DNA of 64,000 nucleotides from Melampsora larici-populina 98AG31 (Eukaryota > Basidiomycota > Pucciniomycetes > Pucciniales > Melampsoraceae), in assembly GCF_000204055.1 (NCBI RefSeq), contig NW_006768779.1:400350-464349 (forward strand). The letters are read 5' to 3'. The translations under genes and the position numbers were made by a program. Under the pieces are notes generated by a model. It was not told where the DNA came from. It saw nothing but the letters and a program-made list of their open reading frames with translations, and did not search any database. The first letter of the stretch is position 1; the number at the start of each line of letters is the position of its first letter. Shown one piece after another: positions 11,472-21,423 of this stretch.

Positions 11472-12602
11472 TCATTTCCGGATTGAGCGCAGAAGGGCCT
11501 TAGTTTTCCGGAGGTCTTTAGTCGAAAACTTCCGCAGGTAGATCCTATAGGCATCAGAAGCCCACCTTCCGCTCCTTTTAACCTCCTCCCTGGAACATCC
11601 TAAATTCCATCGAAGAGAAGCGCCTCCAATCCGAAAGGAGTGGCCGTGTAAGAGCTGCTTGGATTTGGGACGGGTAGAGTTCCAGATCTTTTTAAACTTG
11701 TTGATTGCGGTAGCTTTAGACACCTTTGACTTCTTCCCATCAGATAAGTAGCTAAATACGAAGTCTGTTGGCTTCCGTGGGCGAAAGTCATAAAGCGCCT
11801 TGAGACAAGAGACCGGGTCCAGTATGGAATCCTGTCGCTCCAAGTGAATTTGCTGGATTTCACCCGGTTTGGCCGTTTTTGCCTCGTGCAGATTAATGAC
11901 TACATCCGAGCCATCTGGTGCCCATTCTAAATCCTGCCAACGCGGAACCGACTTCCGTGAATCGTCTGAGACTAGCTCTCCAAGTCGAGCAGAACCCCAA
12001 AAGGCTGAAAGAGCAACTGAGAGCAAAGAGAGTTCTTCCTCTCCACGACCCGCGAGATTTCCGTGCAGAGCGAGAAGGTCAGATATGAGAACAGGAGGAC
12101 GTTTTTTATCGAGTTCATCGAACTTGGCTTCTAATTTTCGTGATGCTTTAAGGACCGCTTTGATAACAGGTTCGACATCACTCGGGAAGAAGGTTCCATG
12201 AAACAGGTGCCAGGCCTTAATGCCCGCCAGGTATGATTTGAGGGTAGGAGTTTTAACAGATTCGTCTTGAGCTATCCACCTTTCACCTTTGACGGACGCC
12301 CATACTACAAATTCACATATGATTTTGGAAGGTATCGGTAGAAGTAAAGTGTGGTCGATACCAATTACATCTGCGAACCGTTTAAGCTTCACAATTCCTG
12401 AGTTGTAGGACTTAAGTGTACTATGTTCCCAAGCCCCATTCAGCAGATGTAGTTGTAGTGGATTCGAGTCGACATAGTCGAAACCGTACGCGTCAGATCG
12501 AAAGTCTTTGAACTGGACCGGTTTGGACTTGTCAAGAGTGGGAGGGGAGATCATTTGAGAAAGGTTGGAATAGCCTGAGATGCGATAAGGAGGGATCGTC
12601 AT
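11472..12602 (-). CDS. DIRS tyrosine recombinase
   Basis: Intact 376-aa ORF starting at the ATG at 12,602. The C-terminal catalytic part shows SARLGEL (first Arg), HGHSFRIGGASLRW (the HxxR box), GRWASDAY and the nucleophile region RIYLRKFS, matching tyrosine recombinases of DIRS/Crypton type, which join the circular cDNA to the target by a covalent phosphotyrosine step. The N-terminal half carries the helical core-binding region (STLKSYNSGIVKLKRFADV). The start overlaps the stop of the upstream RT/RNase H frame as ATGA (12,602-12,599), which suggests coupled termination and reinitiation. No stop or frameshift is seen, unlike the RT gene next to it. Confidence 0.88.
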   Translation of the reverse strand: MTIPPYRISGYSNLSQMISPPTLDKSKPVQFKDFRSDAYGFDYVDSNPLQLHLLNGAWEHSTLKSYNSGIVKLKRFADVIGIDHTLLLPIPSKIICEFVVWASVKGERWIAQDESVKTPTLKSYLAGIKAWHLFHGTFFPSDVEPVIKAVLKASRKLEAKFDELDKKRPPVLISDLLALHGNLAGRGEEELSLLSVALSAFWGSARLGELVSDDSRKSVPRWQDLEWAPDGSDVVINLHEAKTAKPGEIQQIHLERQDSILDPVSCLKALYDFRPRKPTDFVFSYLSDGKKSKVSKATAINKFKKIWNSTRPKSKQLLHGHSFRIGGASLRWNLGCSREEVKRSGRWASDAYRIYLRKFSTKDLRKTKALLRSIRK

Positions 12603-14560
12603 ATTGACGCGGAAGTTGGCGGCAATGAGACTTGCGTAAGAAAAGGTACCAGGTCGTCTGGGACGACTATTTGTACTTCGTGACTCCAGCTCAATGATCC
12701 AAAAATTCCTCGCGACAGATCATCTGCCAGATTCCCTTTAGAAGTCACCCTGTGTGCCACAATGTCGCAGGATAAAAGGGTCAGAAGCTTTTGTATATAT
12801 TTCCACTCTGTATTAACAGTATCGTCCCGAGACTTCCGTTTCTTAACCGCCGATTGAGAGGTAGTGTTGTCCGTTAATACAACGAACCGTTTTCCTGCAA
12901 AAAAACCAAATCTGATCAGACTGGTTGCAGAGGTTTCCGCCTCAAACTCAAGCTGCGGGTCCTAGGGGCTCACCTGCAACGTGTTTCACTTTCGACAACA
13001 CCAGGAGGCCAAGGCGGATCGTGACCGTTTCGGCCCAGGCGATGGGCCTCTTAGAATCCACTAAGCCAAGGGTCCTCCAGTCTTCAACCAGTTTAAACGC
13101 CGCCCAGTGGTCTCCAATTAGGACGCCAATACCCGAGTTCGAGGCATCTCCAACCCACGAAACGTCAACGGGTTTTTTAGAAGGTACCAGAGGCCTCGAG
13201 TTGAAATTTCTTAGACAGATTGTCCATTCCAAGAGATCTGCCCGAACGTAGTCTGGGGCCGGTCTCAATGCTGATTTGTTGACCCATGTTTTCATCCACT
13301 TGTAGAATGAACGTGTATAGCACTTCATATGAGGGACAATGTAGGTCGTGTGAATAAGCCTACCAACGAAACTTTCGACAGTTTTAAAGGACCACATGGA
13401 ATCTTTTTTCAAGAAGTCAATTATCTGTTGCCTTCTTTCTTTAAGCTTATCCTCGGGAAGCCTTATGGTGTGATCCACCCCATTCCAAATGAATCCGACG
13501 TATCGCTGTTCCGTCGCGAACTCAAAATTCTTAACCGGATTAGTTAGGACTCCCAGACTGTTGCTCAAACTTGTTACATCTTCCAAAGACGACTTATCTC
13601 CGGGCCTTCTTAGAAGCAAGTTATCGTCTACCCACCTAAAGATTTTCCAGATCTTCAGCAGTCTTTCAATTATTTCTTTCCAAACATGGGCTGGTGCGCC
13701 GAATACTCCACAACTTGCGACCCCTCCAAAGCCTACAGCGAGGTCAATCCATATTCTTCCCCGGAAATCCTTTATACACAAGAATCTCCTTTGGCACGGG
13801 TGAACCAGTAGTTGTCAATAAGCTTTCCTCCAGTCAAAGATCGCCAACTCCCAATCACCTGGGTTTTTGCTGAGAAAACTTGCCACTGTATCAAAATCGT
13901 CCCAGTGAGTATCAAAGTTCCTCTTGTCCACAAATGAATTCACAGAAGGGATAAACGGATTGTTCTTAGGAAAAGAGAGGTCATTAATCAATCACAGAGA
14001 GCCATCCCCGTTTACCGCACTACCCATCGGGTTAGACCGGAAGAATCCATAGCGATGGTGTACTTCTTCGTGCGAGTACGGACCCATCAGGCGACCTGCT
14101 TTAGCTTCGCTTGCTATTGTACGTTCAATCTCCGCCTGAGCATCTAGAGCCGACCGATGATTGTCTGGTGTATACCAGAGTAGATCTCCAAGGTCGTGTT
14201 GAGGGATTCCAAGGCAAAAGCCTTTCAAGAAACCATCTGTAATATAAGGAATCTCTCCGACCAGACCGGCCTCTCTCATAAGTCAATCCCATTGTCTAAC
14301 ATTCATCAAGCTGGATACTTTCACAGGCCATGGATTTGGCACTTCGTAAATGTAAAGGATTCTCTCCCACAACGGCAGGGGTGCTTTCTTCTTCTTTTTA
14401 TCCCCCAAATCCTGAGTCATTTTTTCCTGATCTGAGTCCAAGTCGTTTAGACACTCGTCGTCACTCCTTAGAAACTCGTCTACCAACACCGAGTCGTGAA
14501 GTACTCGTTGTTTCGCGGTCTTCCGCCCTGTGCAGCTATCAACCCACGTGAATGTAGAGC
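12599..14560 (-). pseudogene. DIRS reverse transcriptase / RNase H with three in-frame TGA codons
   Basis: The RT begins near 14,560 (spliced from upstream exons). Landmarks are MREAGLVGEIPYITDGFLKG, LINDLSFPKNN, ELAIFDWRKAY, WVDDNLLLRR (the catalytic DD box) and YVGFIWNG, then RNase H with DASNSGIGV and, after an intron, FVVLTDNTTSQSAV and NLADDLSRGIF. This enzyme copies element RNA to cDNA. TGA codons interrupt the frame at 14,281-14,283, 13,992-13,994 and 13,815-13,817; family context suggests Arg at each. A spliceosomal intron (12,973-12,895, GTGAGC to TTGCAG, 79 bp) lies inside RNase H with matching phase. No methyltransferase-type domain is seen before the recombinase. Confidence 0.82.
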
Positions 14561-14956
14561 GAACGACAATAAATTGCAAGAAAAAAGGAAAAAAGGTCCA
14601 CCTCATCAAAATCACATAACAGGACTTGATACAAAAGGAATCAAATGAAAAAGGACACATGAACAACACCTTACTGGTTTACAATTGTATCTACCGGTGG
14701 CTCGGAAGCCTGTACAAGATCACTTCAATAAGGTGTGGTACTAAAGAGAAAGATATATATATATATATATTATTTTTTTTTAAAAAATAGTGAATCAGAA
14801 ATCATATCAATCTACGTCAAGAGAGGATGAAAACTGGAAACATTGGAGCACTCGCAAAACGCGATGCAGGATCATCAAATGTTCCAACAAATGTGAAGAA
14901 GCCTGGAATGGAATCGAGGTTTCCGGCCCTACATTGGGAGCTAAAGTGACCCTTAC

Positions 14957-15290
14957 CTGGGTGGGGTCAGGGCAGCCTCCTTCACGCTTTCCCCGGCCGG
15001 TCTCCAGGGTTTCTTCCCCTTATAATTATTGCTAACCTGAGCTGCACTCCCAGCAGAGCCAGAAGCCAAAGCTTCTAATGATGTCGCCTGAGGGTTTCCT
15101 GAATTGGCCGGTTGGTGCACAAAACGATTGTGCTGAAAGATGGGTTGAGCCGTCTGGGGGTTGCTCCAGGTAGAAGAAGGTTGCCCTTCCTGGTTAGAGT
15201 AAGAAAGGCGAAAGTTGTTTCGCCTAGCTCTCCCCCCCCTCTTGCCCCTTTGGGCAGACGCCACCGTAGCTGAAGGAACCTGAGCGGATG
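14957..15290 (-). CDS. DIRS Gag-like protein, 3' part after the insertion
   Basis: When the chromovirus and one copy of its target duplication are removed, the frame at 21,424 continues directly into this segment (QAS joins AQVPSATVASAQRGKRGG). It holds an Arg/Gly-rich basic stretch (GKRGGRARRNNF) of the sort that binds nucleic acid, then a Pro/Ser/Asn-rich tail. The exon ends at CCCAG with a GTAAGG donor near 14,956, so gag is spliced onward toward the RT region, where short exons can be seen around 14,680-14,740. The open frame indicates gag was not yet decayed when the LTR element landed. Confidence 0.68.
15286..15290. repeat. Target site duplication GGATG, left copy
   Basis: GGATG directly abuts the TG of the left LTR; the same five bases follow the CA of the right LTR at 21,419-21,423. 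A 5-bp duplication is typical of Ty3/gypsy integrases and proves an integrase-made insertion into DIRS gag. Confidence 0.95.
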
Positions 15291-15496
15291 TGTTATGAAC
15301 TGGTTCTATTTCACTTGAGTGACATATTCACATTACATGTCACAAGCTCGAGAACCATCTTATAGTTGTAGATACATTGCCTGTACAGATTTTCCCTCAT
15401 CCGACAATCCACATAGGAAGACTGGTAATAGATACAAATCCTCACCAGAACTCCCTTGACCCTCGTCACCGAAAACCCCCAAGTCTGTCCATAACA
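15291..15496 (+). repeat. Left LTR of the chromovirus
   Basis: 206 bp, begins TGTTATGAAC and ends CCATAACA. TATAG at 15,361 lies about 38 bp upstream of the site (15,399) whose ten bases pair with the primer-binding site, so transcription probably starts near 15,399, giving a U3 of about 108 bp and an R-U5 of about 98 bp. The start site is inferred. Confidence 0.95.
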
Positions 15497-15497
15497 T

Positions 15498-15507
15498 ATT
15501 GTCGGAT
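15498..15507 (+). promoter_or_regulatory. Primer-binding site complementary to the element's own LTR
   Basis: ATTGTCGGAT, one base after the LTR, is the exact reverse complement of ATCCGACAAT at 15,399-15,408 inside the LTR. No match to the usual initiator-tRNA primer (TGGTATCAGAGC-like) is seen here. In Tf1/sushi-type chromoviruses the 5' end of the RNA folds back onto the PBS and is cut to prime reverse transcription; the arrangement here fits that mode. Confidence 0.75.
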
Positions 15508-15907
15508 CTATAGACGAGACTCAAGGACTATAGATAGATCACCAAGAAGAAACAAGTAGAATTGACTTAAATCGAAAGAAAACCGAACCTCAAGATTCAG
15601 AATACTAGCGAATCTCGACCTCATTAGAAAACCTTATCTAGATCTCAGAAATTCAAAGTTGAAAAGACCCAAGAAACTATTCGAAATCGAAAACCTTATT
15701 AACTAATCTGCATACGCTGAAACCGAATCCACCAGAACCTTATCTTACTTACTAAAAACTCTGTCGATCCCGACTGTGATCCCTGGACTAGCAAACGCAA
15801 CCACGTCTCCATCTTACCGTGCTCCTTTAGAGGAGGAGGACTCTGATAGTGAAACTCCGATCCCTTTTCTCGACGCCGATTCTAGCCTTACCGGTAGCGA
15901 GATCGAT

Positions 15908-16990
15908 ATGTCTGACACCAACATGACCTCTCTCGAAGACATACAACGCAAGCTTGCGGAGCTTTCCACCTCATTGGCTGAAGAACGCCTGATGCGAGGA
16001 CAAGCTGAAGCCAGATACCAGCAGTCCGAAGCTCGTTTAGCGGCGTTGGAATCCCGAGGCCCATCTGCACCTGCTGCAGCCACTCAACCACCCACTGCGC
16101 CACAGCCACCACCAGCTGAACCGGTCCTGAAGGGCCCCAAAGTCTCGACGCCCGATAAATTCAACGGCGCTCGAGGCGAACCCGCAGAGATCTTTGCGAG
16201 TCAAGTCCAGCTCTATATGCTGGCACACCCCTACCTCTTCCCCGACGACCGAAGTAAGGTGGTTTTCTCGCTGTCTTACCTCACGGGAGCAGCCAGCAGT
16301 TGGGCGCAACCCTTGACAAAGGAGTTATTCGACCCCGCTACCGCCCACCTCGTAACCTTTGAACGCTTCGTTACAAATTTTAAAGCTATGTATTTCGATA
16401 CTGAGAAGAAATCGAAGGCGGAACGCGCGCTGCGAAACTTATCACAGAAGACCACCGTGGCCGCGTATACCCATGAATTTAACATTCACGCAACTTCTAC
16501 TGGCTGGGAAACTCCGACGCTCATTAGTCAATACAAGCAAGGTTTGAAAAAGGAGATTAGAGTGGCAATGGTTATGACGCAAGAGGATTTCACGTCAATT
16601 GAACAAATCACTAATTTAGCTATCAAGATAGACAGTAAATTACACGGCGCGACCAACCCAACCTTCCATACGCCAAGCACGAGTGCAGGAATCTCAGACC
16701 CCAATGCCATGGATTTATCAGCCGCCTACGTTAGATTGTCCGAAGAGGAACGAGCACGACGTATGCGAGCGGGTTTATGCTTCCGCTGCAATGGCCAGGG
16801 TCACATCTCCAGCGCATGTCCCGATCGTAGAGCTAGTAGGAAAGGGAAGGGTCGAGGTGGTTATCAATCAAAAATAGCTGGATTGGAAATTAAAGTCGCA
16901 GAGTTGAGTAATCAGAGGGTGAATCATACCAGTAGTTTAGAAGGAGTAGGACGAGCTGAAACTTCAAAAAATGGAGAAGCTCAGGATTGA
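15908..16990 (+). CDS. gag: Chromovirus Gag polyprotein
   Basis: The frame is open from 15,776, but the first in-frame ATG is at 15,908 (MSDTNMTSLEDIQRKL), giving about 360 aa. An N-terminal coiled coil is followed by a Pro-rich linker, the retrotransposon Gag capsid domain (FNGARGEPAEIFASQVQLY, then SYLTGAASSWAQPL, then TVAAYTHEFN) and one CCHC zinc knuckle, CFRCNGQGHISSAC, which binds the genomic RNA. The capsid forms the intracellular particle in which reverse transcription takes place. A slippery heptamer 16-22 nt upstream of the stop leads into pol. Confidence 0.93.
   Translation: MSDTNMTSLEDIQRKLAELSTSLAEERLMRGQAEARYQQSEARLAALESRGPSAPAAATQPPTAPQPPPAEPVLKGPKVSTPDKFNGARGEPAEIFASQVQLYMLAHPYLFPDDRSKVVFSLSYLTGAASSWAQPLTKELFDPATAHLVTFERFVTNFKAMYFDTEKKSKAERALRNLSQKTTVAAYTHEFNIHATSTGWETPTLISQYKQGLKKEIRVAMVMTQEDFTSIEQITNLAIKIDSKLHGATNPTFHTPSTSAGISDPNAMDLSAAYVRLSEEERARRMRAGLCFRCNGQGHISSACPDRRASRKGKGRGGYQSKIAGLEIKVAELSNQRVNHTSSLEGVGRAETSKNGEAQD
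16966..16972 (+). promoter_or_regulatory. Probable -1 ribosomal frameshift site between gag and pol
   Basis: In the gag frame the bases read TCA AAA AAT, so A-AAA-AAT fits the X-XXY-YYZ slippery rule. Pol is in the -1 frame and its open frame begins just upstream, after a TGA at 16,957-16,959, so a slip here gives a continuous Gag-Pol. The pol frame has no ATG close to the gag stop. A downstream pseudoknot was not examined by folding. Confidence 0.7.
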
Positions 16991-19900
16991 AGGTTGTGCC
17001 CATCCTGAGCCACCTGGAGAATTTGTCATCAATTAATGTGGGATCTAGTAGAATGAACTTGTGCAATACAAACGACCCGCGCATTTTTTTACACACCACA
17101 TTATCCATGTCCCAAATTCCCCGAGCCACACCGTCCCAAACATTTCCCGCTACGTTCCTCATTGATTCAGGTGCTACGCACGATGTGCTCAGTGAATCAT
17201 TTGCCTACCACGCTGGCTTGATAGCCGGTGCTGATCGACATGACCAATTGATCACTGGATTCGACGGCTCTGAGAGCCGATCTTCCTTCAAGACCCACCT
17301 TTTTATCAAATCCGACCCATTACCGACCCCATTCATTATTACAAGACTCAAAGACTCGTACGACGGCATACTTGGCATGCCATGGATCAAGAAAAACTTT
17401 CACCTGATTGACTGGAGTAAAAGTATGGTACACCCAGCCGAGACTCACGTTGCAACCACTTCATTGGTTTCGTATTGGCCGAAAACACCCTTATCTGGCC
17501 ACTCGTTGGACCCCATGAGGGACGCTAGGCACAATTACGAGGGGATGTGTGTCAATTCTGACACGTTAGCATCCCCGCAATGTGAGTTCGAGAGTCCAGT
17601 TAATCCTAATCACCTTGAAACAGATGACAACCCTCTATCTCCCGATAGTTCCCCCCTTATCACGATTACACCCACCACGAACAACGAAAACCACGAACAC
17701 ATCACGACACAAGACCCGGATACGAGCATTACGGCCGTAGTGAATACGGCCTCGTCCGTCCCGCCACAGAACCCCGACGATCCCAAGGAGGAGCCTCAGG
17801 GGCACGCAAGGAACAGTGACGAGGGGGCTAATGTCTTTTTAGATATATCAACGCCCCCGCAATGTGAGTTTATTACTGATTCCAACCCATGTTCAACCCG
17901 AACAGCTGGCAAGCCTGTTTCTCCCTTGAATAACACATCAATCCAGGTCACAGCAGCCAAGACGTCCTGGTCAACCTCAGCACGACTCGCCGCCGACAAA
18001 AAGAAACTCGAACCCGTCAAAGCTCTAGAGGAAATTGTCCCGTCTAGGTATCATAGGCACTTACACATGTTTAGGAAGTCCAATGCCCAACGCCTACCCC
18101 CGAGACGCCGCTACGACTTTCGTGTCGAACTGATACCGGGAGCTCAACCGCAGGCTAGCAGGATAATTCCATTATCACCAGCCAAGGACGCTGCTTTGGA
18201 GGAATTGGTGAATTCAGGCTTAGCCAACGGGACTATCCGTCGAACCACTTCGCCATGGGCTGCCCCTGTGTTATTCACAGGGAAGAAGGACGGCAATCTG
18301 CGCCCTTGTTTTGATTACCGTAAGCTCAACGCCCTAACCGTCAAGAACAAATACCCACTACCGTTGACTATGGACTTAGTCGACAGTTTGCTGGATGCCG
18401 AAGACTTTACCAAGCTTGATATGCGCAATGCGTACGGTAATCTTCGAGTAGCAGAGGGTGATGAGGATAAACTGGCCTTTATATGCAAACAAGGCCAGTT
18501 TGCACCTCTGACTATGCCTTTTGGGCCAACAGGCGCCCCTGGTTATTTCCAATACTTTATTCAAGATATCTTATTGGGACGTATAGGTAAAGACACCGCG
18601 GCCTTCTTGGATGACATTATGATTTATACAAAGCCTAAAGTAGATCACGAAGGCGCTGTTGATGGCGTACTCGACGTCCTATCCAAGCATACACTCTGGC
18701 TGAAACCCGAAAAATGCGAGTTCTCGAAGAAGGAAATTGAATACCTTGGCCTTATTATCTCTAAGAATAAAATCAGAATGGACCCGACGAAAGTGAAAGC
18801 CGTCAAAGAATGGCCAGCACCCCAATCAGTATCTGAACTCCAACGCTTCATTGGATTCGCCAATTTTTACCGACGTTTCATCGACCAATTTTCAAGAACC
18901 ACAAGACCACTTCATAATCTGACCAAGCTCAACGCGCACTATGTCTGGGATGAAAAATGCGAAAAAGCCTTTGAGAGCCTGAAGACCTCCTTCACCACCG
19001 CACCCGTACTGAAGATAGCCGATCCATACAAGCCGTTTACTCTGGAATGTGACTGCTCCGATTTTGCATTAGGAGCAGTGCTATCACAATGCAGCGAGGA
19101 CGATGGAGAACTCCACCCAGTAGCTTACCTGTCCAGATCACTAGTCCAAGCTGAAAGGAACTATGAGATCTTTGATAAGGAACTACTGGCGATTGTCGCG
19201 TCTTTCAAAGAGTGGCGCCACTACCTGGAGGGAAACCCCAACCGCCTAGATGTGATAGTCTACACGGACCATCGTAACCTGGAGTCTTTCATGACAACCA
19301 AGCAGCTTACCCGCAGACAGGCTCGATGGGCGGAGACACTGGGCTGTTTCGATTTCGTGATTAAATTCCGACCCGGCAGTAAAGCTACCAAACCAGATGC
19401 CTTATCTAGAAGACCGGACCTGGCGCCTACTAACGAGGAAAAATTGACCTTTGGCCAGTTGTTAAGACCCGAAAACATCGGCCCAGACACGTTCCCGGTC
19501 GAGCTTGCTAGCGTAGAGGGGTTCTTCGAAGATGAAGTGGTTGCACTCGACAATTCTGAGCACTGGTTTGAGGTGGATGTATTGGGCATCGCTGAAACTG
19601 ACACTAAGGCACCGGACATTCCTACGGATGATCAAATTATACAACGAATCAGAGACGCAAGCAAAGAGTGTGACAGGATAGGGGAACTGATGAACGCAAC
19701 CTTGAACCCGATATCAGCCAAGACGAAAGCAGCTTTGAAGCATTACAAAGTACAAGATGGTATCCTCTACAACCAAGGTAGAATAGAGGTACCTGACGTC
19801 GACGACATCAAATACTCAATACTAAGAAGCAGACACGACTCATTGCTTGCGGGCCACCCAGGTCGAGCAAAGACTCTCGGATTGGTCAGGAGAAGCTTCA

Positions 19901-21117
19901 TCTGGCCATCTCAGAAAGCGTACGTCAACAGGTACGTGGACGGTTGTGACTCTTGTCTAAGGGTTAAATCAACCACACAGAAACCCTTTGGGACTCTGGA
20001 GCCATTACCGATACCGGCTGGCCCGTGGACGGATATCTCATATGACCTTATCACCGGCCTCCCTGCATCAAACGGCTACAACAGCATATTAACCGTGGTG
20101 GATAGATTAACGAAAATGAGTCATTTCATTGCTTGTACTGAATCAATGTCGGCTGAAGACCTAGCAGATCTCATGATGAAGAACGTATGGAAGCTTCATG
20201 GAACTCCCAAGACGATAATCTCAGATAGGGGTAGTATTTTCATTTCACAGATCACGGAAGAAATTGACAAACGCCTAGGTATACGCCTTCACCCGTCAAC
20301 CGCTTTCCACCCACGTACAGACGGTCAAAGCGAGATCGTCAATAAAGTAATCGAACAATATTTACGACATTTCGTTAAATATCGACAAGACGATTGGGAA
20401 AGTCTACTGCCCACAGCTGAGTTCTCGTATAACAACAAAGACCATGAATCCACGGGCATTTCACCGTTTAAAGCTAACTATGGATTTAACCCATCATTCA
20501 ACAAAGTACCATCAGCTGAACAGTGTGTGCCAGCAGTAGAGAAGAGGATGCAAACACTCGCCGAAGTGCAATCTGAATTAAATCAATGTTTAGAATTAAC
20601 TCAAGAGAAGATGAAAGAACAATTTGACAAAAGAGTACAACAAACACCAAGATGGGAAGTAGGAGACCAAGTCTGGTTGAACGGACGAAACATTTCGACA
20701 ACTAGGCCAAGCCCAAAATTAGAAAATAGATGGCTAGGTCCTTTCTTCATTATCCAAAAGATATCAAATTCTACTTATAAATTGAATCTCCCTCTTTCCA
20801 TGAAAAGCGTCCATCCTGTATTTCATGTCTCTGTACTCAGGAAACATAACCCGGATACAATACATCAACGAAAACAACCCCCAGTCGAACCAATCATAAT
20901 ACAGGATGAAGAAGAATGGGAAGTCAACGAGATACTAGATTGTAGAAGAAGGTACAACAAGAAGGAATACTTTGTGAGTTGGAAAGGATTTGGCAAGGAA
21001 AACAATTCATGGGAACCCGAAATCAACCTCAAGAATAGTCAAGATTTAGTTAATGAGTTTAATTTAAAATATCCCGACGCAACAAATAAGTACAAAAGGA
21101 GAAGGCGGAAGAAGTGA
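16973..21117 (+). CDS. pol: Chromovirus Pol polyprotein (PR-RT-RH-IN-chromodomain)
   Basis: About 1,380 aa, entered by -1 frameshift. Order seen: aspartic protease with FLIDSGATHDVLS (about residue 55); a variable linker; reverse transcriptase with LRPCFDYRKLNALT and catalytic AFLDDIMIYT; RNase H with LECDCSDFALGAVLSQ and IFDKELLAIV; integrase with an HHCC-type zinc segment (GHPGRAKT...CDSCLRVK), and the D,D,E core at SYDLITG, ISDRGSIF and TDGQSEIVNKVIEQ; then a C-terminal chromodomain (EVNEILDCRRRYNKKEYFVSWKGF and NNSWEP). The chromodomain defines the chromovirus clade and is known to steer integration to marked chromatin. No disabling change is visible. Confidence 0.96.
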
Positions 21118-21200
21118 GAGGGCTATGCTTTTTCCCACTGGGTTTTTTAACGCAGCCCGTGGAAAGAATGCAGAGCTTGCAAGAGGAAGCTTGGGCATTA

Positions 21201-21212
21201 AAGGGGGGATAA
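21201..21212 (+). promoter_or_regulatory. Polypurine tract for plus-strand priming
   Basis: AAGGGGGGATAA lies immediately before the right LTR, the usual position of the RNase H-resistant plus-strand primer of LTR retrotransposons. Confidence 0.85.
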
Positions 21213-21418
21213 TGTTATGAACTGGTTCTATTTCACTTGAGTGACATATTCACATTACATGTCACAAGCTCGAGAACCATCTTATAGTTGTAGATACATT
21301 GCCTGTACAGATTTTCCCTCATCCGACAATCCACATAGGAAGACTGGTAATAGATACAAATCCTCACCAGAACTCCCTTGACCCTCGTCACCGAAAACCC
21401 CCAAGTCTGTCCATAACA
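21213..21418 (+). repeat. Right LTR of the chromovirus
   Basis: 206 bp, the same sequence as the left LTR over its whole length by eye. It is followed directly by the second GGATG target copy (21,419-21,423) and the resumed DIRS gag frame. Confidence 0.95.
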
Positions 21419-21423
21419 GGATG

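Larger units (their letters stand above)
15291..21418 (+). mobile_element. Complete Ty3/gypsy chromovirus LTR retrotransposon
   Basis: A 6,128-bp element with two 206-bp LTRs (TGTTATG...CATAACA) that are identical by eye, a perfect 5-bp target duplication, a Gag ORF with a zinc knuckle, and a Pol ORF in the order protease, RT, RNase H, integrase, chromodomain. Both ORFs are open. Identical LTRs and intact frames mean recent insertion and possible activity. The element lies opposite in orientation to the DIRS element that hosts it. Confidence 0.97.

Noticed and set aside
15776..15907. Extension of the chromovirus Gag to position 15,776
   Set aside because: The frame is open, but position 15,776 is GTG; the first ATG is at 15,908, and eukaryotic initiation at GTG is unlikely.
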